DNA of 64,000 bases, taken from assembly GCF_014212055.1 (NCBI RefSeq), contig NZ_JACJVO010000007.1, forward strand, positions 1-64,000, read 5' to 3'. Source of the DNA: Cohnella zeiphila. Its GTDB lineage: Bacteria > Bacillota > Bacilli > Paenibacillales > Paenibacillaceae. Below the pieces are notes generated by a model. The model was not told the origin of the DNA and did no database searches. It saw nothing but the letters and a program-made list of their open reading frames with translations. Below, piece after piece: positions 43,056 to 51,280 of the stretch (position 1 is its first letter; each line of letters opens with the position of its first letter). The translations under genes were made by a program, and so were the position numbers.

Positions 43056-43580
43056 TTATTGCGAGTATCCGTCGGAGGTCGGCACATCCTCTTCCAACGC
43101 GAATTCGTAGTCGTCGATATCGTACAGAATGACCGGAATGCTGTTCTGAACGACTTTGTCCTGGAACTCGATCTGGTCGGTCAGAATCGGGCATTGCAGC
43201 CGCAGGGAGGCGAGAATCAGCTCGGTCTCGATCGGGTCGAGCATCTCGCCGTACTGCATGTTCTCCACCGCGTTGACGACGACGAGCGTCACATTCTCGT
43301 TGATCGGCAGCGGCGGGCTCTCGCGCCAAGGGGCCAGCAGCGCGCGCTCCAGCTTCTTCTTGTTGAACGGATCTTCGAAGTAAGCGATCATCTCGCCGAC
43401 CTTCTCTTTCACGTGCTTGTCGTCGTCCGGCTCCGGCATGATCGGCTCCGGGCTGTCTTTCATATCGTATAGCTCCATGATGGTGGAGTACGGAATCCTG
43501 TATTCGACAGGACGTTTCGGCAGAAGCAGTTGGCCGTAGGTGGCGATCATAACCGCCTCGATGACAAAACGTCGACTCAT
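43056..43580 (-). CDS. conserved-looking protein of unknown function
   Basis: A 174-residue protein I cannot place in a family with known role. It begins MSRRFVIEAVMIATYGQLLL, with a loop of acidic residues (IMPEPDDDKHVKEKV) and a long beta-rich C-terminal half (VTLVVVNAVENMQYGEML, LASLRLQCPILTDQIEF). There is no signal peptide; the N-terminal hydrophobic run is too short for a membrane helix. Some Paenibacillaceae relatives carry an ADP-heptose synthase label, which nothing here supports. GGGAGGG precedes the ATG. A TATAAT -10 is at 43637-43642. Upstream of the TPR gene in the same direction. Confidence 0.75.
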   Translation of the reverse strand: MSRRFVIEAVMIATYGQLLLPKRPVEYRIPYSTIMELYDMKDSPEPIMPEPDDDKHVKEKVGEMIAYFEDPFNKKKLERALLAPWRESPPLPINENVTLVVVNAVENMQYGEMLDPIETELILASLRLQCPILTDQIEFQDKVVQNSIPVILYDIDDYEFALEEDVPTSDGYSQ

Positions 43581-43752
43581 GGTTTGTTTCCCTCCCGCGG
43601 GCAGTTCCCAGATCTTTCTCTCGAGCGTTGTCTCCCATTATATCATAAAATTCCGAACGTGATGCCAGCCAAACGGCTATCGGACAAAAGATTGTGCGTT
43701 TCTTCCGTTCGCCGCGCGCGAGAAAAAGCCGCATTCCGGCGGGAATGCCGGC

Positions 43753-43796
43753 AAAAAACATCCCCGGCGCCCGCCCATTGCGAGTCCGGGGATGTT
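43753..43796 (-). terminator. terminator of the 125-residue gene
   Basis: On the - strand an 11-bp stem (AACATCCCCGG and its complement) with an 18-nt loop is followed by six T residues. Confidence 0.85.
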
Positions 43797-43802
43797 GCGT
43801 CG

Positions 43803-44180
43803 TCAACGCCGATATGCCGCGTCCGCCTCGATGCGCCCGTCGCGCAGGCAGACCCGCAGCGACGGATCGTTGCGCAGCTTGACGTTGCCCATCTTCGCCT
43901 CATGCTCCGTGAGCAGCACCGGACGCCAGTTCGCAAGCTCCTGCACCTGCTCCCATTCGGCCTCCAGCCGGTCCTTCCGCCGGTCGTCCCGAGACGGCCC
44001 CCACTCCCGTTCCGCCGCGGCGGCTGTATACCGCTCCGATAGCAGCAGGGCATTCAGCCGCGCCTCCTCTTGAGGCGCGTCGTCCCACAACAGCAGGCCG
44101 TAATAAGCCAATTGATAGCTGTTCGTCTGCCTGCATGCCAGCAGCTCTCCCGTCCCGGCATGCCTCAACGCATAGGGCAT
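43803..44180 (-). CDS. protein of unknown function, 125 residues
   Basis: Not recognised. The N-terminus (MPYALRHAGTGELLACRQTN) and the end (NVKLRNDPSLRVCLRDGRIEA) look like beta strands around a charged helix (ERYTAAAAEREWGPSRDDRR). No signal peptide, no membrane helix. GAGGCGGTG precedes ATG 44180. It lies 15 nt downstream of the oxidoreductase gene in the same direction and carries the operon terminator, so it is probably the last gene of that unit. Whether it assists the iron-sulfur enzyme is unknown. Confidence 0.7.
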   Translation of the reverse strand: MPYALRHAGTGELLACRQTNSYQLAYYGLLLWDDAPQEEARLNALLLSERYTAAAAEREWGPSRDDRRKDRLEAEWEQVQELANWRPVLLTEHEAKMGNVKLRNDPSLRVCLRDGRIEADAAYRR

Positions 44181-44195
44181 CGCATGTTCACCGCC

Positions 44196-46508
44196 TCACA
44201 GGTACGGACTCTCGTGCTTCGCCTTCAGCATGTTCCAGCGACGCTCGATCTCCGTTTCAAACTCTTGCAGCAACTCGGCGTTTTCCGGCTTCGTCAGATG
44301 CCGCGTCTTGCCCATCAGCTTCAGCCAATCGGTCATCGGCACGCGCTTGTTCTTCTCTTCCGGGTTGTACGTAATCGTCGTGACGCCGCGCTCCACTTCG
44401 TACAGCGGGAAAAAGCAAGTGTTCACGGCATAATCGATGATCGTGGAGCCGTCCTTGTCGTCGGAGAGCCAGTTAAGCGGGCAGGTGATCAGGATTTTGC
44501 CGTACACGAGCCCGACGTTCTGCGCATACCATTGCGCCTTGGCCGCCTTGCGCAGCAGGTCCTGCGGGTTCGCCTCGCTGCCCGTGAACACGTACGGAAT
44601 GTGCGTCGCCGCCATGATTTGCGCCGTATCCTTATGATGGAACACCTTGCCGGTCTGGCGGCTGCCGACGTTGGACGTCGACGTGCGGTGGCCGATCGGA
44701 GTCGAATAGCTGAGCTGCGCGCCGGTGTTCATATAGCCTTCGTTGTCGTACTCGAGGATGATCATCCGGTGATTCCGCAGCGCCGCGCCGATCGCCGGCC
44801 CCATGCCGATATCCATGCCGCCGTCGCCGGTGATCATGACGAACGTGAAGTCGTCCTTCAGACCGAGATGGTCAAGCTCGCCGCGCCGCTTGCGCTCGTG
44901 GAACATCTCCACGACGCCGGACAGCGTCGCCGCGCCGTTCTGGAACAAGTTGTGGATGTAGGTCGCCTTGTGCGCGGAATACGGATAGCCGGTCGTGACG
45001 ACCATCGCGCAGCCCGTCTGGAACAGCGCGACGATATCCCCTTCGATCCCTTTGAAAAACATCTCGAGTCCCGAGAAAATGCCGCAGCCCGGACATGCGC
45101 CGTGGCCGGGGGCGATGCGCTTCGGCTTTCTCGTCAGCTGACGGAGCGGCGGAATTCGCACGTTCACCTTGCCCGTCGTCTCGTCCGGCGTGACCGTGAT
45201 CAGCCCCGTCTTCAGCTCCTCGTATTTCATCGGCTCCAGCACCCTCTTGGGCGCTTTGGCCGGATCTCCCTTGGTATGGCCGTGGTAGTCGAACGGCTTC
45301 TCCACCGTCCCCGTCTTTGCCGCTTCGATCGCGTACTCGAACAGCTTCCGTCCGTCTTCGGCGTAGAAGTCCTTGCCGCCCAGGCCGTAGATCCGGCTGA
45401 CGACCTTCGTCGTCGAATTGCCGTGCGTATGCAGCGCCGCCTTCAGCTCGATCGTCATATTGCCGCCATGGCCGCCGTAGGAATCGGCCCGGTCGCCGAC
45501 CGTGACCGCCTTCACGCCGCGCAGCGCGTCGGCGATCGCCTTCGCCGGGAACGGCCGGATCATGTTCGGCGAGATCGCTCCCGCCTTCACGCCTTCGGCG
45601 CGCAGCTGGTCGACGACGTCCTTGACGATCTCGGCGGCGGAGTTAAGCAGGAATACCGCCACTTCCGCGTCCTCCATCCGGTACAGGTCGAGCACCGGAT
45701 AGTCGCGTCCCGTGAGCGCGGCGTATTCCGTGCGAATGCGGTCGTACACCTCTTCCGCGCGGTACATCGCCATCGACTGCTGGTAGCAGTTGTTGATGTA
45801 GTCGGGCTCGTTCATGTACGGGCCGACCGTGATCGGATGGTCGCGGTCCAGAACGTGAACGAAGCCTTCGGGCGGCTTCTCTCCGACGAACGCATGCACG
45901 TCCTTCCGGTGCGCGAACGTCATGACGCGCCGCTTCTGGTGGCTCGTGAAGTAGCCGTCGGAGGCGACGATGACCGGAAGCCGTACTTCGGGATCCTCGG
46001 CCAGCTTCAGCGCCATGATGTTCATGTCGTACACCGCCTGGGGATCCCGGCAGAGCAGAATCGGCCAACCGGTGTTGAGCGCGAAGTACAAGTCCGAATG
46101 GTCGCCGTGAATGTCCAGCGGCCCGGATACGGAGCGGCAGACGAGATTCATCACCATCGGGAATCTCGTGCCGGACTGGACCGGCATTTGTTCCAGCATG
46201 TACAGGTAGCCGTTCGCGCTCGTCGCGTTGAACACGCGTCCTCCCGCCGTAGAGGCGCCGTAGCAGACGCCGGCCGAGCCGTGTTCGCCGTCCGCGGGAA
46301 TGAGCACGATGTCGTGCTGGCCGCTCGTTTTCATCAGATCGAGGAATTGCGCGACCTCCGTCGAGGGCGAGATCGGAAAATACCCCATGATATGATAGTT
46401 GATCTGATGCGCCGCGTAAGCCGCCATCTCGTTGCCGGATTCGTACACGACGCGCTGCTCGACCGTCCCTTCTGCCGTGCCTTGCTCCTTGCGAATATCG
46501 ATCGCCAT
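44196..46508 (-). CDS. 2-oxoacid:ferredoxin oxidoreductase, fused alpha-beta subunit
   Basis: A 770-residue fusion of alpha and beta subunits. The alpha part (about 1-400) has the core domain YESGNEMAAYAAHQINYHIM with the PISPSTE loop; the beta part (about 440-770) has GHGACPGCGIF, and the thiamine diphosphate site GDGGMDIGMG with NEGYMNTG. The enzyme decarboxylates pyruvate, 2-oxoisovalerate or a related acid to acyl-CoA and reduced ferredoxin; the substrate is not fixed by sequence. ATG 46508 is chosen with GGTGG 8 nt upstream. Works with the gamma-delta protein encoded just upstream. Confidence 0.9.
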   Translation of the reverse strand: MAIDIRKEQGTAEGTVEQRVVYESGNEMAAYAAHQINYHIMGYFPISPSTEVAQFLDLMKTSGQHDIVLIPADGEHGSAGVCYGASTAGGRVFNATSANGYLYMLEQMPVQSGTRFPMVMNLVCRSVSGPLDIHGDHSDLYFALNTGWPILLCRDPQAVYDMNIMALKLAEDPEVRLPVIVASDGYFTSHQKRRVMTFAHRKDVHAFVGEKPPEGFVHVLDRDHPITVGPYMNEPDYINNCYQQSMAMYRAEEVYDRIRTEYAALTGRDYPVLDLYRMEDAEVAVFLLNSAAEIVKDVVDQLRAEGVKAGAISPNMIRPFPAKAIADALRGVKAVTVGDRADSYGGHGGNMTIELKAALHTHGNSTTKVVSRIYGLGGKDFYAEDGRKLFEYAIEAAKTGTVEKPFDYHGHTKGDPAKAPKRVLEPMKYEELKTGLITVTPDETTGKVNVRIPPLRQLTRKPKRIAPGHGACPGCGIFSGLEMFFKGIEGDIVALFQTGCAMVVTTGYPYSAHKATYIHNLFQNGAATLSGVVEMFHERKRRGELDHLGLKDDFTFVMITGDGGMDIGMGPAIGAALRNHRMIILEYDNEGYMNTGAQLSYSTPIGHRTSTSNVGSRQTGKVFHHKDTAQIMAATHIPYVFTGSEANPQDLLRKAAKAQWYAQNVGLVYGKILITCPLNWLSDDKDGSTIIDYAVNTCFFPLYEVERGVTTITYNPEEKNKRVPMTDWLKLMGKTRHLTKPENAELLQEFETEIERRWNMLKAKHESPYL

Positions 46509-46598
46509 TTTCCGTGCCACCCTTTCTCACTGCGGAATGGAAAAATACGGAATGAACAAGCGTTCGGGATGATATGCGATGGAAAGCAAGCGATCCGC

Positions 46599-47609
46599 TT
46601 ACGCGTTCGCAGCGAAATTGAATCGGTGCGGAACCCGGTGCCCGTCCGCGTAGCCTTCGTCTTCAAGCGCGCTCGCCAGCGCGTCGGTCGGACACGCCTG
46701 CACGCATTTCAGGCAGCCTTTGCAGTATTGGTAGTCGATGCCTTGCAGGAACATTTGGGGGCGGCCCTTCTTGTCGGGCTGCTCCTCCCACACGAAGCAG
46801 AAGTCGGGGCAGACGTTGTCGCACGCGGCGCAGTGGATGCATTTGTCGTCCAAAAAGTGGGGGAGCCGCCCGGCGCGGGAAATGCTGAGGTCTTTGAGCA
46901 CGCTGTTGCCGGGATTCACGATCGTGCCGCCGATCGGCTGCGTCTCGTAGCCGAGAATCGGAGTGTCCATCCGCGCGAACGCCGGCATCGTCTCGCCTTC
47001 CGGCAAGTCGAACGTCTGAAAGCTGACTTCCTTGTACCCGCGTTCGAACGTATTCAGAGCCGGCTGGACCGCACCGGGATATTTTTTCTCCAGCGACTTG
47101 CGGATGACGCCCTTCATGAATTCGGGATCGAGGAAGTCGCAAAGCCGGAAGAGGCCGCCCAGCATCGCCATATTGACGCGGTTGTTCTCTTCGAGAGAGA
47201 TGCCGGTTCCGTCGACGACGGCGATGGTGCCGCCCTTCAGGCCAAGCTGCGTTTTCAGCGTTTCGGGCGATTTCTTGGAATTGACGAGAACGATGCTGTC
47301 CGCGTACATGCCGGAGATGACGTTGATCGTGCGGGACAAGTTTTCGTGGAAAATGCCGATGACGTGAGGCCGTTCGACGGGAGAGGTGTCGCGGATGTTC
47401 GCATGGGTGTCGCAGAAACGGATGTGCGCTTTGACGGGCGAGCCTTTCTTCTCGGAGCCGTAGGAACTGAAGCTGACGCCGTTCAGTCCCGCTCCCATGA
47501 CGCCGGCTTCCGCCAGCATCTTGCCGGCCAGATTGGCGCCGAGGCCGCCGATCGATTCCAGCCGGATTTCAAAAAAACCGAGTTCGTTCGTTTTAGGCAA
47601 GTTGACCAT
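46599..47609 (-). CDS. 2-oxoacid:ferredoxin oxidoreductase, fused gamma-delta subunit
   Basis: A 336-residue fusion: the gamma domain (about 1-180; RLESIGGLGANLAGKMLAEAG, SSYGSEKKGSPVKAHIRF) and a delta ferredoxin domain (about 255-320) carrying two 4Fe-4S motifs, CIHCAACDNVCPD and CKGCLKCVQACPT. Together with the downstream alpha-beta fusion it builds a complete oxidoreductase from two genes. ATG 47609 follows AAAGGGGA. A candidate cre site lies about 130 nt upstream. Confidence 0.92.
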   Translation of the reverse strand: MVNLPKTNELGFFEIRLESIGGLGANLAGKMLAEAGVMGAGLNGVSFSSYGSEKKGSPVKAHIRFCDTHANIRDTSPVERPHVIGIFHENLSRTINVISGMYADSIVLVNSKKSPETLKTQLGLKGGTIAVVDGTGISLEENNRVNMAMLGGLFRLCDFLDPEFMKGVIRKSLEKKYPGAVQPALNTFERGYKEVSFQTFDLPEGETMPAFARMDTPILGYETQPIGGTIVNPGNSVLKDLSISRAGRLPHFLDDKCIHCAACDNVCPDFCFVWEEQPDKKGRPQMFLQGIDYQYCKGCLKCVQACPTDALASALEDEGYADGHRVPHRFNFAANA

Positions 47610-47736
47610 AGCCGCTCAATCCCCTTTCGCATCTTGGACATGCAAAAACGGAGAACCATCGGAGCGCGAACGTGGTGAATAAACACTTCTTTCGCTGTTT
47701 GTTTGTCGAATTCCTGCTTGGCGGCGACGTTTTTGG

Positions 47737-47750
47737 GGAAAACGCTTACG
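47737..47750 (+). promoter_or_regulatory. candidate CcpA cre site upstream of the oxidoreductase operon
   Basis: GGAAAACGCTTACG matches 12 of 14 positions of the cre consensus TGWAANCGNTNWCA; the outer T and A differ. It lies in the 225-bp gap ahead of the gamma-delta gene, where carbon control would make sense. No ccpA is in the window, so support is weak. Confidence 0.3.
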
Positions 47751-47834
47751 CCAAACGCTGCCGTCCGTCTCGTCTCCTCCATAAGATTAGTGTATGCCGC
47801 CCCGATCCGGGGATGACGGCGAATCGTCGGGGCT

Positions 47835-48581
47835 CTACGGCTCGTAAATCATTTTGCGGGTCATCCCCCCGTCTACGGTCAGGTTGATGCCGGTGACGAA
47901 ATCGTTAGCCGGATCCGTAAGATAAAAGCATGCGCGCACGATATCGTCCGGGCGGCCGACGCGTCCGGCCGGATGCTGGTCGTGATCCTGCGGCCGAAGC
48001 GCCGCGTAGTCGCCGGTCTCGATCCAGCCGGGGCTGATCGCGTTGACGCGAATGCCGTCGGGCCCGAGCGACAGCGCGAGCGCGTGCGTCAGCGAAGCGA
48101 TGCCGCCCTTGGATGCGGCGTACGCCTCCGAGTTCGGCTCCGACTGGAGACGGCGCGTCGAGCTGATGTTCACGATCGCGCCTCCCGAGCCTTGCCGCTT
48201 CATGACCTTGGCCGCCTCCCGCGAGAGCAGGAACGTCCCCCGCAAATTGACGTTCAGGACACGGTCCCACTCCTCGACGGCCAGCTCCAGAGGCGACTTC
48301 CAGATGCCGAAGCCGGCATTGTTGACGACGATGTCGAGACGGCCGAATGCGGACGCCGCCGCTTCCGCGATGGCGGGAGCGGCTTCGGGCAGATTGAGAT
48401 CCGCGGGATGGAAAACGGCGCGATGCCCTTCATCCGTCCATTCCCGCGCCAGCCGTTCCCCTTCCGTGCCCGGAAGATCGGTGAGCAGCACGGACGCCCC
48501 TTTCTCGGCGTACGCTCGGGCCAGTACGCGTCCGATGCCGCCCGACGCGCCGGTTACAATGACCGTTTTGCCTGCGAACAT
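47835..48581 (-). CDS. short-chain dehydrogenase/reductase
   Basis: A 248-residue classical SDR: cofactor loop VTGASGGIGRVL, NNAG motif in VVNNAGFG, catalytic Ser-Tyr-Lys in NISSTRR and YAASKGG, and the substrate-side NAISPGWIETG. NADH versus NADPH: Asp in LTDLPG suggests NAD. ATG 48581 has GAGGGTGAG upstream. Lies 4 nt after the MOSC gene, probably cotranscribed. Substrate unknown. Confidence 0.9.
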   Translation of the reverse strand: MFAGKTVIVTGASGGIGRVLARAYAEKGASVLLTDLPGTEGERLAREWTDEGHRAVFHPADLNLPEAAPAIAEAAASAFGRLDIVVNNAGFGIWKSPLELAVEEWDRVLNVNLRGTFLLSREAAKVMKRQGSGGAIVNISSTRRLQSEPNSEAYAASKGGIASLTHALALSLGPDGIRVNAISPGWIETGDYAALRPQDHDQHPAGRVGRPDDIVRACFYLTDPANDFVTGINLTVDGGMTRKMIYEP

Positions 48582-48585
48582 GGTC

Positions 48586-49260
48586 TCACCCTCCTTGTCC
48601 GAGCTTGGCCAGCCTCCGCTCCAGCGTGCCTCGCCAGCTGCCCGCCAGCGCATCCACCCCGAGCAGGCGCCGGATGCCCGCCTCGTCCGTCTTGTCCTTG
48701 TGCATGATGCGGTTCGCTTCCTGCACGGTCATCTCCTCCGGGTGCCGTTCCAGCAGCTTGATCTCGCCCGTCGTCACTTCCCCCGGCTCAAGCACGCGGA
48801 AGTAAAAGCCGGTGGCGCCCGTCTCCGTGACGAGCGCCGGAAGCTCGCTTAAGCCCCATTTCATCGCCAGCTTCCAGCAAGGGATACGGGGCTGGCTCAC
48901 CTGAACCCGAGCCGTTCCGACCTCGAACATGTCGCCGATATGGACGTCCGATTCAACCCAATCGCCGATGGTGAAGTTTTCGCCGAACGCGCCCGCCGGC
49001 AGCGGCCGGCCGAGCACCTCTTCCCAATGCTTATAGTGACGGAAGCTGTAGACGCATACCGCCTTGTCCGGTCCGCCATGGTTCACCAAGTCGGCTTGCT
49101 CGTCCCCTTCCAGCCCGGTGAACCCCAGCTTCACGGAAGAGGCGACGGGCCGCTTGAAAATGCCGGAACGAGCTTCCCGCCCGTTGTACTCTCGAGTCTC
49201 AGCCACGCCCGTATTGATTGAAATGAGCGGCATAGAAGCCGCCGTTTGCGCTTGCGGCAC
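48586..49260 (-). CDS. MOSC-domain protein (YiiM-like)
   Basis: A 224-residue MOSC protein of the YiiM branch, which has a 3-alpha domain at its C-terminus (EMTVQEANRIMHKD...). Conserved features are the HGGPDKAVCVYSFRHY loop, FGENFTIGD, and the QPRIPCWKL cysteine that is thought to handle sulfur or molybdenum cofactor. YiiM-type enzymes reduce N-hydroxylated compounds. GTG 49260 is used because AAAGGGGG lies 7 nt upstream; the frame is open further upstream without a ribosome site. Confidence 0.87.
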   Translation of the reverse strand: MPQAQTAASMPLISINTGVAETREYNGREARSGIFKRPVASSVKLGFTGLEGDEQADLVNHGGPDKAVCVYSFRHYKHWEEVLGRPLPAGAFGENFTIGDWVESDVHIGDMFEVGTARVQVSQPRIPCWKLAMKWGLSELPALVTETGATGFYFRVLEPGEVTTGEIKLLERHPEEMTVQEANRIMHKDKTDEAGIRRLLGVDALAGSWRGTLERRLAKLGQGG

Positions 49261-49447
49261 GATTTTTCCCCCTTTCGTTTGGGACACGTTCCCTTTCTCT
49301 TCGCCGCTCCCGGACGGCGGATAATTCGGCCGTTCGGGCGCATGATAACGAGTGATTTCCCGACAACCGGGCAATCGGCTCTCGGCCGGCGCTCACGGTT
49401 GCAGGTTACATCAAGGCGCGCCATGGCGCACAAGGAGGACTTTTCCC

Positions 49448-49582
49448 ATGACTACATCCAAACGCAGACGCGAGAACGCCTGGAAAATCCGCAAGCAGTC
49501 GCAGCAGCCGCATGGCAAAATCCCATCCCTGCGGGAACTGTCGCAGGCGGAGCCGGAAGCGGAAGGCTCGCCTCACGAATAA
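49448..49582 (+). CDS. small basic protein with own ribosome site and terminator
   Basis: A 44-residue protein, strongly basic at its start (MTTSKRRRENAWKIRKQSQQ) and acidic at its end (EPEAEGSPHE). AGGAGG lies 9 nt before the ATG and a good terminator starts 18 nt after the stop, so it looks like an independent small gene. It has no membrane segment; I do not recognise it. Composition is like small spore or nucleic-acid-binding proteins, but that is only a guess. Confidence 0.6.
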   Translation: MTTSKRRRENAWKIRKQSQQPHGKIPSLRELSQAEPEAEGSPHE

Positions 49583-49600
49583 CGAAGCCGCCCTGCCGCC

Positions 49601-49638
49601 GGGACGTTCCTCGGGAACACTCCCGGCTCTTTTCTATC
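49601..49638 (+). terminator. terminator of the 44-residue gene
   Basis: GCCGGGA-GTTCC pairs with GGAAC-TCCCGGC (one internal mismatch), followed by TCTTTTCT on the + strand. Confidence 0.75.
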
Positions 49639-49765
49639 GAGGTGTATGCCTGAAAACCTGCAATTCTGCATCCTTTTCGAAAGCGCAAGGCGACCCGGCG
49701 ATGAATTCCTGCAAAAATACATGCTTTCGGCCCCCGAGCCGCGTGTACAGCGCCATTGACCCCGA

Positions 49766-49882
49766 AATTCCTGCACATTTGCAGTTTTTAGCTTCGTAAA
49801 GGCCAATTCCGGCGGGAATTCCTGCACATTTGCAGTTCTTGGCTTCGTAAAGGTCGATTCTGGCGGGAATTCCTATCTATCC
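49766..49882. repeat. two 51-bp tandem repeats plus partial copies
   Basis: 49766-49816 and 49817-49867 are 51-bp direct repeats differing at a few positions. Each starts AATTCCTGCACATTTGCAG, a small hairpin CTGCA/TGCAG, and contains GCTTCGTAAAGG and GGCGGG. A third copy is truncated at 49868-49882 and a diverged copy begins near 49703. They may be members of a dispersed intergenic repeat family. Confidence 0.8.
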
Positions 49883-49888
49883 ATTCCT

Positions 49889-50398
49889 TTAAGTTACTGT
49901 CTGTGCATTCAATCTCATCGCCATGTCGTGCCAACGGACGCCGCCGTGCTCGTCGTGAACGAGACCGGTCTCGCGGAAGCCGGCGCGCCCGTACCAGCCG
50001 ATCAGCGATTCCTGACACATGAGCATCGCTTCCCGCAAGCCGAGCTGCCGCGCTTCGTTCAGCAAAACTTCCAGCAGCTGCTCGCCGATTCCTTGTCCGC
50101 GCCGGTCCGGATGAACGGCGACCGACAGCACGCACAGCTTGCCGCCGCTGCCGGATCCTCCATGCAACTTCTTGATGCCGACGTCCGAACAGTCCTTCGC
50201 GTCCGTTCGCACCCCGCACGCCAGTCCGACCAGTTCCTCGCCCGACCATGCGCCGCGGAACAGTTCGGGGAACGTTCGCCAGCGGTACAGGAACGCTTCT
50301 TCCGTCGCCGCCAGCTCCTCCGGATAGCAAGCCAGCTCCAGCCGGTGCGCCAGACGCACGTCCTCTTCGGAACGCAGCGCTCCGATCCGGATCGTCAC
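49889..50398 (-). CDS. GNAT acetyltransferase
   Basis: A 169-residue GNAT protein: strand LCVLSVAVHPDRRGQGIGEQLL is the acetyl-CoA binding core, followed by LGLREAMLMCQESLIGWYGRAGFRETG. The start is GTG 50398, which overlaps the stop of the upstream ATPase gene as GTGA and has GGAGAAGG upstream. Substrate unknown. Coupling to an ABC ATPase suggests they act in one process, perhaps on a common small molecule, but this is inference. Confidence 0.87.
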   Translation of the reverse strand: MTIRIGALRSEEDVRLAHRLELACYPEELAATEEAFLYRWRTFPELFRGAWSGEELVGLACGVRTDAKDCSDVGIKKLHGGSGSGGKLCVLSVAVHPDRRGQGIGEQLLEVLLNEARQLGLREAMLMCQESLIGWYGRAGFRETGLVHDEHGGVRWHDMAMRLNAQTVT

Positions 50399-51123
50399 GA
50401 CAGACGCACCTTCTCCGCGCCCGTCAATCTCCGGCCGCGCACGTCCAGCACGATCCTTCCGTCCTGAAGTCCCCAGATCTGGTCGGCGAACTTCTCGGCC
50501 AGCTCCAGGCGGTGAAGCGCGACGACGATCGTCGTGCCGCGTTCCTTGCACAGCTTCTTCAGCATCTCCATAATGTCTTCCGCCGAGTGCGGATCGAGGC
50601 CGGATACCGGCTCGTCCGCCACCAGAAGCTCGGCTCCGTGGGCGATGGCGCGCGCGACGGCGACCCGCTGCCGCTCTCCGCCGCTCAGCTTCTCCGTCGC
50701 CTGCTTGGCGCGGTCGATCAGGCCGACCGCCTCCAGCGTATCCATCGCGTCCATGTAATCGTCGTTGCGCACCATGCCGGTCATCCGCCGCAGCCACGAT
50801 ACTTGGCCGACCGCTCCGATGAGCACGTTTTTAAGCGCTGTCTTTTTCTCGTACAGAATCGGCTTCTGCTCCAGGTAGGCGATCTTTCGGCGCACCTTCA
50901 ATCTCGCCGCGGCTCCGGCCTTGACGACGTCAAGGCCGTCGAACCGGTACTCCCCTTTGGTCCAAGGTTCCTTGAGCGCCAGGCACCGCAGCAGCACCGA
51001 TTTGCCGCTTCCGCTCGGGCCCACGACGGCCGTGAACGTTCCCGGCTCCAGTTGGCCGCGGATGTCATCCAGCACCGTTTTGCCTTGCGGCAGCTTGCGC
51101 GTCAATCCCGATATCGTAATCAT
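50395..51123 (-). CDS. ABC transporter ATP-binding protein without a permease
   Basis: A 242-residue ATPase subunit with Walker A GPSGSGKSVLL, signature LSGGERQRVAVARAI, Walker B LLVADEPVSGLD and His in VVALHRLELA. It resembles the PhnC/phosphonate-type or methionine-type import ATPases. No permease or binding-protein gene lies next to it; the cotranscribed neighbour is an acetyltransferase. A TACAAT -10 candidate is at 51184-51189 (complement), close to the LexA-type boxes of the divergent gene. Confidence 0.87.
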   Translation of the reverse strand: MITISGLTRKLPQGKTVLDDIRGQLEPGTFTAVVGPSGSGKSVLLRCLALKEPWTKGEYRFDGLDVVKAGAAARLKVRRKIAYLEQKPILYEKKTALKNVLIGAVGQVSWLRRMTGMVRNDDYMDAMDTLEAVGLIDRAKQATEKLSGGERQRVAVARAIAHGAELLVADEPVSGLDPHSAEDIMEMLKKLCKERGTTIVVALHRLELAEKFADQIWGLQDGRIVLDVRGRRLTGAEKVRLS

Positions 51124-51201
51124 GGCTAGGGTAAACTCCTTCTCCGACGTGCCGTAATTCGTTTTTTTTCACATTTCTAGTTTATTGTATTCCGGAACGC
51201 C

Positions 51202-51250
51202 TTTCCATACGAACAAATGTTTGGTATAATCTAAACAAGAACAAATGTTC
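51202..51250 (+). promoter_or_regulatory. promoter with two LexA (SOS) boxes
   Basis: TTTCCA (51202-51207), 17 bp, TATAAT (51225-51230). CGAACAAATGTTTG at 51210-51223 lies inside the spacer and AGAACAAATGTTCC at 51238-51251 covers the start of transcription. Both match 13 of 14 positions of the Bacillus LexA/DinR consensus CGAACRNRYGTTYC. Bound LexA would cover the promoter from both sides. Confidence 0.8.
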
Positions 51251-51280
51251 CGAATATTCCAACGAACGAGGTGGATTGGG

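Larger units (their letters stand above)
49583..49888. other. gene-free stretch with terminator and tandem repeats
   Basis: 306 bp between the small basic gene and the acetyltransferase. It contains the terminator at 49601-49638 and, from about 49660 on, complete and partial copies of a repeat built on AATTCCTGCA. No supported coding sequence. Confidence 0.6.

Noticed and set aside
44070-47678. 1202-codon open frame on the + strand
   Set aside because: Antisense shadow of the oxidoreductase genes, with no ribosome site or recognisable protein.
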